Of a stretch of DNA of 64,000 nucleotides, positions 56,915 to 64,000 are shown piece after piece. A model generated the notes under the pieces. That model did no database searches. It was not told the DNA's origin and was given only the letters and a program-made list of their open reading frames with translations. Location of the stretch: positions 4,495,001-4,559,000 of the forward strand of contig NZ_CP031455.1 in assembly GCF_003391135.1 (NCBI RefSeq). The letters run 5' to 3'. The stretch comes from Streptoverticillium olivoreticuli subsp. olivoreticuli. Its GTDB lineage: Bacteria > Actinomycetota > Actinomycetes > Streptomycetales > Streptomycetaceae. A program made the position numbers and the translations under genes. How positions within the stretch are numbered: the stretch's first letter is position 1; the number at the start of each line of letters is the position of its first letter.

Positions 56915-56987
56915 TACCTCAACCCCCTGGGATTCATGGGCTACTTGCGCCCCTCCCGCTTCCCTCCGGGCATCCCGCACATCTTTC

Positions 56988-57026
56988 CTGACGTGACGTC
57001 AGATCGGTAGCCTGACCTTACGTCAG
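56988..57026. promoter_or_regulatory. Tandem CTGACG palindromes (sites E and F)
   Basis: Site E, CTGACGTGACGTCAG (56988-57002), has perfect 6-bp arms. Site F, CTGACCTTACGTCAG (57012-57026), has one mismatch. They are 24 bp apart centre to centre, in the divergent region between DUF35 and the CoA synthetase, 34 bp before the latter's ATG. Confidence 0.75.
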
Positions 57027-57060
57027 CACGTCGGCCCTTGAGCAGGAGTGGACGAGAACG

Positions 57061-59307
57061 ATGCTTGGATCGACTCACGGCACCCTCACCACCACCTCCC
57101 GCCCGGCCCGCGTGACGGCCTGCGGCGAACGCCGCGGCCCGGCCGTCCACGGTCTGGCCGACGACGCCGAGGACCTCGACGTCAGCGGGCGCCCACTGCG
57201 CTCGGACGTGCCCGACCTGGACCGGTTCTTCCGGCCCGAGACCGTCGCCGTCGTCGGTGCCTCGGACGCGGAGGGGCGGCCCAACACCGGCATCACCCGG
57301 CAGCTCGTCGCCTGGGCCGAGCGGGTCGGCGCCCGGCTCCACCCCGTGCACCCCACCCGCAGGACGGTCTTCGGCCGTCCTTGTCATCCCTCCGTCGCCG
57401 AACTGCCCGAGCGGATCGACCTCGCCGTCCTCCTCGTGGGCGACCCCCTTCCCGTCATCGAGCAACTGGCCGCTTCCGGGGGCGACTCCACGGACGGCAA
57501 GGCGGCGTTCGCCGTCGCGTTCGCCTCCGGCTTCGCGGAGACCGGCCCGGAGGGCGCCGCCGCCCAGGCCCGGCTCGCCGCCGCGGCCCGGCGGGCGGGG
57601 GTCCGGCTGCTCGGCCCGAACACCAACCTCAACGCCTTCGAGCACTTCCGCACCGACCTCGACGGCCCGGCGATCGCGCTCGTCACCCAGTCAGGCCACC
57701 AGGGCCGCCCCGTCTTCTCCCTCCAGGAACTCGGCGTCCGGCTCTCGCACTGGGCCCCCACCGGCAACGAAGCCGACCTGGAGTGCGCGGACTTCATCTC
57801 CTACTTCGCCACACGGCCGGAGGTCGGGGCCATCGCCGCGTATGTGGAGGGGCTCAAGGACGGCCGCTCCTTCCTGCTCGCCGCCGACCGGGCGGCCCGG
57901 CACAAGGTGCCCGTCGTCGCCGTCAAGGTCGGCCGCACCGAGACCGGCGCCCGCACGGCCGCCTCCCACACCGGCAAGCTGACCGGCGCGGACGACGTGG
58001 TGGACGCGGCCATGCGGCAGTTCGGCGTGATCCGCGTCGACGGTCTCGACGAGCTCCAGGACACCTCGGCCCTGCTCGCCCGCGCCCGCCCGCCGCGGGC
58101 CGCCGGAGTCGCCGTCTATTCGATATCCGGCGGCACGGGCGCCCACTTCGCGGACCTGGCGACCGCCGCCGGCCTCGACCTGCCCGCCCTCCCCGCCACG
58201 AAGCAGCACGAGCTCCACCAGTGGATACCGGACTACCTTTCCGTCACCAACCCCGTCGACAGCGGCGGCCACCCGGTCGGCGACTGGCGCGGCCGCAAGA
58301 TCATCGACGCCCTGCTCGACGACCCTTCCGTCGGCGTCCTCATCTGCCCGATACCCGGCCCCTTCCCGCCCATGAGCGACACCCTCGTACGGGACCTCGT
58401 GGCGGCGGCGGAGGAGACGGACAAGCTCGTCTGCGTGGTCTGGGGCTCCCCGGTGGGCACCGAGGACGCCTACCGCGGCGCGCTCCTCGGCTCCTCGCGC
58501 GTGGCCACCTTCCGCACCTTCGCCAACTGCGTCACCGCCGTGCGCGCCTACCTCGACCACCACAGCTTCGTCGCCCACTACCGCTCCCCGTTCGAGGAAG
58601 CACCGCGCACCCTCTCCCCTTCCGCCCGCAAGGCACAGGCCCTCATGCGGCCGGGCGAGCAGCTCAGCGAACACGCGGCGAAGCAGCTCCTGCGCGCGTA
58701 CGGCATCCGCGTCCCCCGGGAGCAGCTGGTGACCAGCGCCGCCGCCGCGGTGCGGGCGGCCGGGCTCGTCGGCTACCCCGTCGTGATGAAGGCCTCGGGC
58801 CCGCAGCTCGCCCACAAGACGGAGCTCGGCCTGGTCAGGATCGGCCTGACCTCGGCGAGCCAGGTCCGCGACACCTACCGCGAGCTGACCGACATCGCCC
58901 GCTACGAGGGCCTGCCGCTGGACGGCATCCTCGTCTGCCAACTCGTCGGGCACGGAGTGGAGATGGCGGTCGGGATCTCGCCGGATCCGCTCTTCGGCCC
59001 CACCGTGACGGTGGGGCTGGGCGGGGTGCTGGTCGAGGTGATGCGCGACACCGCCGTGGGCGTACCGCCGTTCGACGAGGACCGCGCCCGCGCGATGCTC
59101 GGCGAACTGCGCGGCAGCGCCCTGCTGGACGGGGTCCGGGGGGCGCCACCGGCCGACGTGGACGCGCTCGTGGAGACCGTACTGCGCGTCCAGCGCATGG
59201 CCCTGGAGCTGGACGGCGAACTCGCCGAGCTGGACATCAACCCCCTCGTGGTGCTGGACCGCGGCCAGGGCGCCGTGGCCCTGGATGCGCTGGCCTTCTG
59301 CCGCTGA
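57061..59307 (+). CDS. ADP-forming acyl-CoA synthetase (acetate--CoA ligase family)
   Basis: A 748-residue fused alpha-beta enzyme converting a carboxylate, ATP and CoA to acyl-CoA, ADP and Pi, reversibly. It has an N-terminal CoA-binding domain (ETVAVVGASDAEGRPNTGIT), succinyl-CoA-ligase-like flavodoxin domains (VTQSGHQGRPVF where SGG is usual; SHTGKL), and a C-terminal ATP-grasp (YPVVMKASGPQLAHKTELGL, then LDINPLVVLD). The SGH change lies near the phospho-transfer region and is unusual. Sites E and F precede it and a hydratase gene follows 37 bp downstream. Confidence 0.93.
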   Translation: MLGSTHGTLTTTSRPARVTACGERRGPAVHGLADDAEDLDVSGRPLRSDVPDLDRFFRPETVAVVGASDAEGRPNTGITRQLVAWAERVGARLHPVHPTRRTVFGRPCHPSVAELPERIDLAVLLVGDPLPVIEQLAASGGDSTDGKAAFAVAFASGFAETGPEGAAAQARLAAAARRAGVRLLGPNTNLNAFEHFRTDLDGPAIALVTQSGHQGRPVFSLQELGVRLSHWAPTGNEADLECADFISYFATRPEVGAIAAYVEGLKDGRSFLLAADRAARHKVPVVAVKVGRTETGARTAASHTGKLTGADDVVDAAMRQFGVIRVDGLDELQDTSALLARARPPRAAGVAVYSISGGTGAHFADLATAAGLDLPALPATKQHELHQWIPDYLSVTNPVDSGGHPVGDWRGRKIIDALLDDPSVGVLICPIPGPFPPMSDTLVRDLVAAAEETDKLVCVVWGSPVGTEDAYRGALLGSSRVATFRTFANCVTAVRAYLDHHSFVAHYRSPFEEAPRTLSPSARKAQALMRPGEQLSEHAAKQLLRAYGIRVPREQLVTSAAAAVRAAGLVGYPVVMKASGPQLAHKTELGLVRIGLTSASQVRDTYRELTDIARYEGLPLDGILVCQLVGHGVEMAVGISPDPLFGPTVTVGLGGVLVEVMRDTAVGVPPFDEDRARAMLGELRGSALLDGVRGAPPADVDALVETVLRVQRMALELDGELAELDINPLVVLDRGQGAVALDALAFCR

Positions 59308-59344
59308 GCCGCGCGCGGCGGCCCGGAGAACCAGGAGTTCCCCC

Positions 59345-60220
59345 ATGTCCGTCTCCCCCCGTGAAACGCCTGCCGACACCACCGGAGCGGACGGGCCCAC
59401 CGAGCCCCCCGGGCCCGTCCGCTCCGATGCCTCAGTGATACTCCACGCCACTGACAACGGCGTCCTGTGGATCACGCTGAACCGCCCGGAAGCCCTCCAC
59501 GCCATCACCGCTGACCAGCGGGAACAACTGATTTCAGATTTTTTTGAAGCCTCCGCGGACCCGACCGTGCGGGCCGTGGTCGTCACCGCGACGGGCAGGG
59601 CCTTCTGCGCCGGGGCCGATCTTCGCGCGGCTTCTCCGGCGCGGCCCGGCGAGCCCGTGCCGGGCGATGTCGCCCGCGTGATCCGACTCGGCGCGCAGCG
59701 GCTGATCGGCGCGGTGCTGGACTGCGAGAAGCCCGTGATCGCCGCCGTGAACGGCATCGCCGCCGGCCTCGGCGCCCATCTCGCGCTGGCCTGCGATCTC
59801 GTGGTGGCGGCCGAATCGGCCCAGTTCATCGAGGTGTTCGTGCGCCGCGGCCTGGTCCCCGACGGCGGCGGCGCCTATCTCCTCCCCCGGCTCGTGGGCC
59901 CGCGGCTCGCGAAGGAGCTGATGTTCTTCGGCGACGCGCTCGGCGCAGCCGACGCGGAACGGCTGGGGCTGGTGAACCGGGTGGTGCCGGACGGCGATCT
60001 GGCCCCGACGGTCCGTGCCTGGGCGCAGCGGCTGGCGGCCGGGCCGACCCGCACCCTCGCCCTGACCAAGCAGCTGGTCAACGCCTCGCTCGACGCCGAC
60101 CGGACGGCGGCCTTCGCCGCCGAGGCCGCGGCGCAGGAGATCAACATGACGACGGCGGACGCGCGGGAGGGCGTGGCGAGCTTCGTGGAGCGCCGCGCCC
60201 CGCGGTTCCGGGGGCGATAG
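59345..60220 (+). CDS. Enoyl-CoA hydratase/isomerase family protein
   Basis: A 291-residue crotonase. It has a low-complexity tail of about 30 residues, then GVLWITLNRPEALHAITADQ, GRAFCAGADLRA (first oxyanion residue), NGIAAGLGAHLALACDLVVA, and FVRRGLVPDGGGAYLLPRL, which keeps one acidic position where many isomerases do. It hydrates or isomerises an unsaturated acyl-CoA. AGGAG lies eight bases before the ATG. It is 37 bp downstream of the ADP-forming synthetase in one operon. Confidence 0.94.
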   Translation: MSVSPRETPADTTGADGPTEPPGPVRSDASVILHATDNGVLWITLNRPEALHAITADQREQLISDFFEASADPTVRAVVVTATGRAFCAGADLRAASPARPGEPVPGDVARVIRLGAQRLIGAVLDCEKPVIAAVNGIAAGLGAHLALACDLVVAAESAQFIEVFVRRGLVPDGGGAYLLPRLVGPRLAKELMFFGDALGAADAERLGLVNRVVPDGDLAPTVRAWAQRLAAGPTRTLALTKQLVNASLDADRTAAFAAEAAAQEINMTTADAREGVASFVERRAPRFRGR

Positions 60221-60241
60221 CCCGTACGCGACCCTTCCAGC

Positions 60242-60256
60242 CTGACAGATCGTCAG
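60242..60256. promoter_or_regulatory. CTGACG palindrome (site G)
   Basis: CTGACAGATCGTCAG has one mismatch to the 6-bp arms and lies 13 bp before the flavin reductase start. It is the last of the seven sites. Confidence 0.65.
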
Positions 60257-60269
60257 TTTTAATGGGGTC

Positions 60270-60938
60270 ATGATGGGACACGCGGGCATGGCGGCGGCCG
60301 CCGTGCGGTATCTGCGGTCGACCGGAGCGCCGACCTCCGCACCACCGCGGGCCGACGGCCCGCCCCGCCCGGAACCGCGGCCCGTCGACCCCCTGCCTCG
60401 CCCGGAGCTGCGTGCCGTCCGGGCGGACGAGCGAGTTCCGCCATCGCCGGCCGAGCTCCGCCGCGTGCTCGGCAACTTCGCCAGCGGCGTCACCGTCGTC
60501 ACGGCGCCGGGCCTGGACGGGGAGCCGCCCGCGGGCTTCTCCTGCCAGTCCTTCGCCTCGCTCTCCCTCGACCCGCCGCTGGTCGTCTTCATGGTGGCCC
60601 GCACGTCCTCCACCTGGCCGCGCATCGCCCGCGCCGGGGTCTTCTGCGTCAACATCCTCGGCGCAGGACAGGAGGAGCTCTGCCGGGCCTTCGCGGTCAG
60701 CGGCACGCGGACGGCCGACAAGTTCGCGGGAGTGCGGCACGGGCCGTCCCCCGCGACCGGATCACCGCGCCTCGCGGACGTTCCGGCCTGGGTCGACTGC
60801 GCGGTCCACGCCGCGCACCCGGGCGGGGACCACCTGATCGTCGTCGGGAGCGTCGAGGCGCTCGGGGCGGACGGGAGCGCGGCGGGAGCGCGGCCGCTGC
60901 TCTTCCACCGGGGCGCGTTCGCGACGGTCGCCCCTTGA
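60270..60938 (+). CDS. Flavin reductase family protein (HsaB-like)
   Basis: About 222 residues. After a Pro-rich tail of about 55 residues comes a flavin reductase split barrel: LRRVLGNFASGVTVVTAPGL, GFSCQSFASLSLDPPLVVFM, FCVNILGAGQEELCRAFA, and a C-terminal HRGAFATV. Such proteins supply FMNH2/FADH2 to two-component monooxygenases; HsaB in sterol ring cleavage is one relative. No partner oxygenase is in the window, although LLM proteins could be users. ATG 60270 or 60273. Confidence 0.9.
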   Translation: MMGHAGMAAAAVRYLRSTGAPTSAPPRADGPPRPEPRPVDPLPRPELRAVRADERVPPSPAELRRVLGNFASGVTVVTAPGLDGEPPAGFSCQSFASLSLDPPLVVFMVARTSSTWPRIARAGVFCVNILGAGQEELCRAFAVSGTRTADKFAGVRHGPSPATGSPRLADVPAWVDCAVHAAHPGGDHLIVVGSVEALGADGSAAGARPLLFHRGAFATVAP

Positions 60939-60954
60939 GTGATGGCCCGCCGGG

Positions 60955-61971
60955 CTACTTCTTGTGGCGGACCACCTTCGTCAGCACGTAGCGCTTGCCG
61001 GAGCCCGGCTTGCCGATCTCGTGGTAGATCCGCGGCTTCTTCTGCGTGCCGCCGACGCTCCAGTCGCGGCTGAGTTCGCAGGACTTGATGCGCAGGGCCA
61101 CGCTCTCGATCTTGCCGCCCTCCCGGACGGCCTTCCAGTTCCCGGAGCCGTCGCAGTCCTTCGGCCTGTCCTTGCCCGTCTCGTCCCAGACGTAGTTGTC
61201 GAGGCCCTCGGCGACGGCGCCGCCGTCCGAGTCGAGCTTGACCGTGCCTCCGTGGCCGTCGGTCCAGGTGCCGGCCAGATCCGACTTGTGCAGCCGCGGC
61301 GGCTCGTACACCTTCACCAGGCCGGTGCCGTACGCGCCCGCGCCCAGCACGGCGATCGCCAGCCACGCGAGCGCCCCGTCGCGCGCGATCCTGCGGACCA
61401 GACCCCTGGCGCGGCCCTTGCGGACGCGGCGGCCGGCGACGGCGGCGATCAGGGTGGCGGGCAGCAGTCCGGCCGTGAGGCAGGCCCACCACAGGGCGTA
61501 GGACAGCGCGGGGGCGAACGCGCGGCTGCCGAGCGCCGCCACACCTCCGAACGCGGCCACCACCAGGGCGGCCACCACCGGCACAGCGGCCAGGTCCCAG
61601 CGCAGGCGCTCGGCCCGGCCCGCGCGCCGTGCGGCGCGCCGTGCGAGCGCCAGCGCGGGCATCACCGCGATGCCCGTCACGAAACCGCTGACCAGGACGG
61701 CGAAGAACGCGATACCGAGAACCGCAGCGATGATCACGGCCACGTTGTGCGGCAGCCCGTCGTGCTCACGCGCGAGCATCACCAGGACGGCGATCGTCCC
61801 GCCGATCACCGCCTCCGCGCACAGCCCGGCCATCGACGCGCAGAACGCCGCGCCGAAACCGTCCGCGTGCATCACCCGCTTCGGCGCCCGAGCGGACTCC
61901 TCGGGTGTGGCTTCCGCTTCTTGCGCCGCCGCCTCGACCGGGATCGCGTCCGGCTCGGCCTGCTGTGTCAT
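60955..61971 (-). CDS. Membrane protein with C-terminal lipocalin-like domain, function unknown
   Basis: A 338-residue protein with about six hydrophobic segments between residues 45 and 220 (for example AVIIAAVLGIAFFAVLVSGF), then an extracytoplasmic domain of about 110 residues (LAGTWTDGHGGTVKLDSDGG) with two Cys, of the kind found in many Streptomyces 'hypothetical membrane proteins'. It is convergent with the flavin reductase gene (17 bp). No family or reaction can be named. Confidence 0.8.
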   Translation of the reverse strand: MTQQAEPDAIPVEAAAQEAEATPEESARAPKRVMHADGFGAAFCASMAGLCAEAVIGGTIAVLVMLAREHDGLPHNVAVIIAAVLGIAFFAVLVSGFVTGIAVMPALALARRAARRAGRAERLRWDLAAVPVVAALVVAAFGGVAALGSRAFAPALSYALWWACLTAGLLPATLIAAVAGRRVRKGRARGLVRRIARDGALAWLAIAVLGAGAYGTGLVKVYEPPRLHKSDLAGTWTDGHGGTVKLDSDGGAVAEGLDNYVWDETGKDRPKDCDGSGNWKAVREGGKIESVALRIKSCELSRDWSVGGTQKKPRIYHEIGKPGSGKRYVLTKVVRHKK

Positions 61972-62298
61972 AACCGCCCCTCTCCCCAAGAAAGATTCCC
62001 CCAGAGGCCGGGAGGTTGCTTCCGCGCGTGGACCGTGACCAGTGCCCTGTCCACCGGACCGTCGGCTTCCACCGACAAGGAGGTCCGGAAACGCACCGCA
62101 CCGGCACGGGCCGCCCGGCGGACCATTCTTACCGATTGGCCCGCCTTGGCCCGAATAAGGGCCTGTGCGGCCCCGCACCCCGGAGGGACGAAGGCCCCGG
62201 CAGACACGAGTCAACAACACCTCGAGGCCGTGACCGGCGCAAGACCGCGGACACCGATCGCAAGAGGGATCACACAGGAGCGCTCCGGAGGCAGCCGG
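61972..62298. other. Intergenic region
   Basis: 327 bp between the membrane protein start and the MFS gene's end. No gene is supported. An AT-richer patch near 62125-62145 (CATTCTTACCGATT) may be promoter sequence for the membrane protein. No clear hairpin is found. Confidence 0.4.
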
Positions 62299-63609
62299 TC
62301 AGACGGCCGCCGGAATCCGGGCCGGCCTCCTCCGGATGATCAGGGCCATCAGCGCGGCCACCGCGCACAGCGCTCCGGACGCGTACCAGACGAGGTCGTA
62401 CGAGCCGAAGGCATCGCGGGCCACACCGCCCAGGAACGCGACCAGGGCGGCACCCACCTGGTGGGACGCAAGCACCCAGCCGAAGACGATCGCGCTGTCG
62501 TCACCGTAGTGCTCACGGCACAGCGCGATGGTCGGCGGCACGGTGGCGACCCAGTCGAGCCCGTAGAAGACGATGAAGAAGATCATCGGAGGATGGACGG
62601 ACGGCGCCATCAGCATCGGCAGGAACATCAAGGAGACGCCCCGCAGCCCGTAGTAGACGGCGAGCAGCCTGCGCGCCTCGAACCGGTCGGTGAACCAGCC
62701 GGAGGCGATCGTCCCGACGACGTCGAAGACGCCGATCACCGCGAGCAGGCCGGCGGCAGCGGTGACCGGCATGCCGTGATCGTGGGCGGCGGGCACGAAA
62801 TGGGTCTTGACCAGCCCGTTCGTGGACGCGCCACAGATCGCGAAGGTGCCCGCGAGCAGCCAGAAGGGGCCCGTGCGGGCCGCGTTCACCAGGGCCTTCA
62901 CCGCACGCCGGGCCGCACCGGACACGGGCGCGGGCTTCGGAGCGCAGACCTGCGCCCCATATGCGGCAAGGCCGACGTCCGCCGGGTGGTCGCGCAGCAG
63001 CAGCCAGACGAACGGGACGACGGCGAGCGCGGCGGCGGCCACGATCAGGGCCGCGGGCCGCCAGCCGTGGTGTTCGACGATCCAGGAGAGCAGCGGCAAA
63101 AAGATCAGCTGCCCGGAGGCGCCCGCGGCGGTGAGGATGCCGGTGACCAGTCCGCGCCGGGCGACGAACCACCGATTGGTGACGGTCGCCGCGAAAGCGA
63201 GAGCCATCGAGCCGCTGCCGAGGCCGACGAGCACACCCCAGCACAGGACGAGCTGCCAGCTCTCCGTCATGAAGACGGTCAGCCCCGCGCCCGTCGCGAT
63301 CACCGTCAAGGCGCAGGCGACGACCCTGCGGATGCCGAAGCGGTCCATGAGGGCGGCGGCGAAGGGTGCGGTGAGCCCGTAGAGGGCGAGGTTGACGGAC
63401 GCCGCGAAGCCGATGGTGCCGCGCGACCAGCCGAACTCCGCGTGCAGCGGATCGATCAGCAGGCCGGGCAGGGAGGCGAAACCGGCCGCGCCGATGATGG
63501 TCACAAAGGTGACGAGAGCGACGAACCAGGCGCGGTGGATACGGGTCCGGCGCCCGCCGCGCCCCGAGCGGCTCGCCGGGCGTGCGGGACGAGGAGTTGT
63601 CTGGGTCAC
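62299..63609 (-). CDS. MFS transporter (monocarboxylate/oxalate-formate type)
   Basis: A 436-residue transporter with 12 predicted membrane helices (VALVTFVTIIGAAGFASLPG, AAGASGQLIFLPLLSWIVEH), resembling MFS members for organic acids. The loop after helix 2 (AALMDRFGIRRV) fits the MFS motif. The GTG at 63609 was chosen at the usual N-terminal distance. No ribosome-binding site is obvious, and an ATG at 63684 would add 25 residues. It is divergent from a GlxA-type regulator gene, its likely controller. Confidence 0.9.
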   Translation of the reverse strand: MTQTTPRPARPASRSGRGGRRTRIHRAWFVALVTFVTIIGAAGFASLPGLLIDPLHAEFGWSRGTIGFAASVNLALYGLTAPFAAALMDRFGIRRVVACALTVIATGAGLTVFMTESWQLVLCWGVLVGLGSGSMALAFAATVTNRWFVARRGLVTGILTAAGASGQLIFLPLLSWIVEHHGWRPAALIVAAAALAVVPFVWLLLRDHPADVGLAAYGAQVCAPKPAPVSGAARRAVKALVNAARTGPFWLLAGTFAICGASTNGLVKTHFVPAAHDHGMPVTAAAGLLAVIGVFDVVGTIASGWFTDRFEARRLLAVYYGLRGVSLMFLPMLMAPSVHPPMIFFIVFYGLDWVATVPPTIALCREHYGDDSAIVFGWVLASHQVGAALVAFLGGVARDAFGSYDLVWYASGALCAVAALMALIIRRRPARIPAAV

Positions 63610-63804
63610 GTCATCAGCATCGGGAGCGCCCGGGTCGCGAACGAGTGGCCGAAAGGACAGCATTCGAAAGGATCGGGCCATCATGGTCCGGGAAGCCGCA
63701 GGTCTGCGGCAGCCTTGTCGGTGTGGGCCGGGGATTGTCAGTGGTGGGCCGCAGACTGGTCGGAGACGGGCGGGAGACCGCCCGGGAAGCGCTTGGGGGG
63801 ACGA

Positions 63805-64000
63805 ATGGAAATGCCGCAGACCACCGATGCCGGGCGTACGGAAAGCAGGCCGGGCGTACGGCCGCACCGCGTCGCGGTGCTCGCCCTGGCGGGCGTCATC
63901 CCCTTCGAACTCTCCATTCCGTACCGCATCTTCGGCAAGGCCAGGACGGCGTCCGGCGAGCCGCTGTACGAGGTGGTGACGTGTGCGCTCGAGCCGGGCC
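63805..64000 (+). CDS. GlxA/AraC-family regulator, N-terminal part (3' truncated)
   Basis: 65 codons before the window end. HRVAVLALAGVIPFELSIPY and the following EPLYEVVTCALEPG are the start of a DJ-1/PfpI-type domain as in GlxA-family transcriptional regulators, whose AraC helix-turn-helix would lie beyond the window. GGGGGG is five bases before the ATG; a second Met lies two codons later. It is divergent from the MFS gene, with about 195 bp between. Confidence 0.8.
   Translation, partial: MEMPQTTDAGRTESRPGVRPHRVAVLALAGVIPFELSIPYRIFGKARTASGEPLYEVVTCALEPG

Overview
The window is typical streptomycete chromosome: very high GC, strong third-position GC bias, long antisense open frames that are only shadows, Tat and Sec exported proteins, XRE/DUF397 pairs, mycothiol- and F420-linked enzymes, and an afsR/afsK regulatory locus. 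From memory, the gene order (D-Ala-D-Ala carboxypeptidase, GPP34, XRE+DUF397, FO synthase, afsR, afsS-like gene, afsK) resembles the SCO44xx region of Streptomyces coelicolor. No rRNA, tRNA, CRISPR array, insertion sequence or intact biosynthetic gene cluster was seen.

Layout. 0-19 kb is mostly core genome: a partial VWA/zinc-ribbon protein and a membrane-fused solute-binding protein, a polytopic membrane protein, a long PBP5-type carboxypeptidase, GPP34, XRE+DUF397, an ADP-ribosylglycohydrolase, an anchored protein of unknown function, FO synthase (fbiC) next to an LLM oxidoreductase, and a PHP metallohydrolase. Three copies of a ~270-290 bp composite palindromic repeat lie at 2.9, 12.8 and 15.8 kb; the first two are inverted and bracket 9.7 kb. 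19-22.4 kb has a secreted TAP-family peptidase and a divergent MerR/DUF4188 pair with twin operators. 22.4-31 kb is accessory: a zinc-ribbon protein, a 2OG-Fe dioxygenase, a decayed XRE gene beside DUF6879, an XRE-DUF397-Uma2 operon, a collagen-like secreted protein and an orphan antitoxin beside a PIN toxin scar.

31-61 kb holds catabolic-type genes interleaved with the Afs regulators. Enzymes include an amino-acid permease, amidohydrolases, LLM oxidoreductases, an SDR, a FadD-type ligase, two thiolase-like proteins, two DUF35 proteins, two enoyl-CoA hydratases, an acyl-CoA dehydrogenase, a deazaflavin-dependent reductase, an ADP-forming acyl-CoA synthetase and a flavin reductase. Seven 15-bp palindromes of consensus CTGACGNNNCGTCAG sit in six intergenic regions directly upstream of these genes, and one of these regions is shared with afsR. 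I infer a single dispersed regulon for breakdown of a CoA-activated, possibly steroid- or isoprenoid-like, substrate; a TetR gene at 51.4 kb is the local candidate regulator.

Inside this block, afsR (39.3 kb) is followed by a 67-aa AfsS-like protein with three DDHxT motifs. Next comes a ~450 bp array of at least fourteen ACGGGGGA octamers rich in G5 tracts, then a second, secreted 85-aa protein with five DDHxT motifs. afsK is about 5 kb further on, separated from them by the CoA-ligase/thiolase genes. Its activation loop keeps a threonine exactly at position 168. The DDHxT pair with its G-tract array and structured leader, and the CTGACG regulon, are the most novel-looking systems here. 61-64 kb ends with a membrane protein, an MFS transporter and the start of a GlxA-type regulator.
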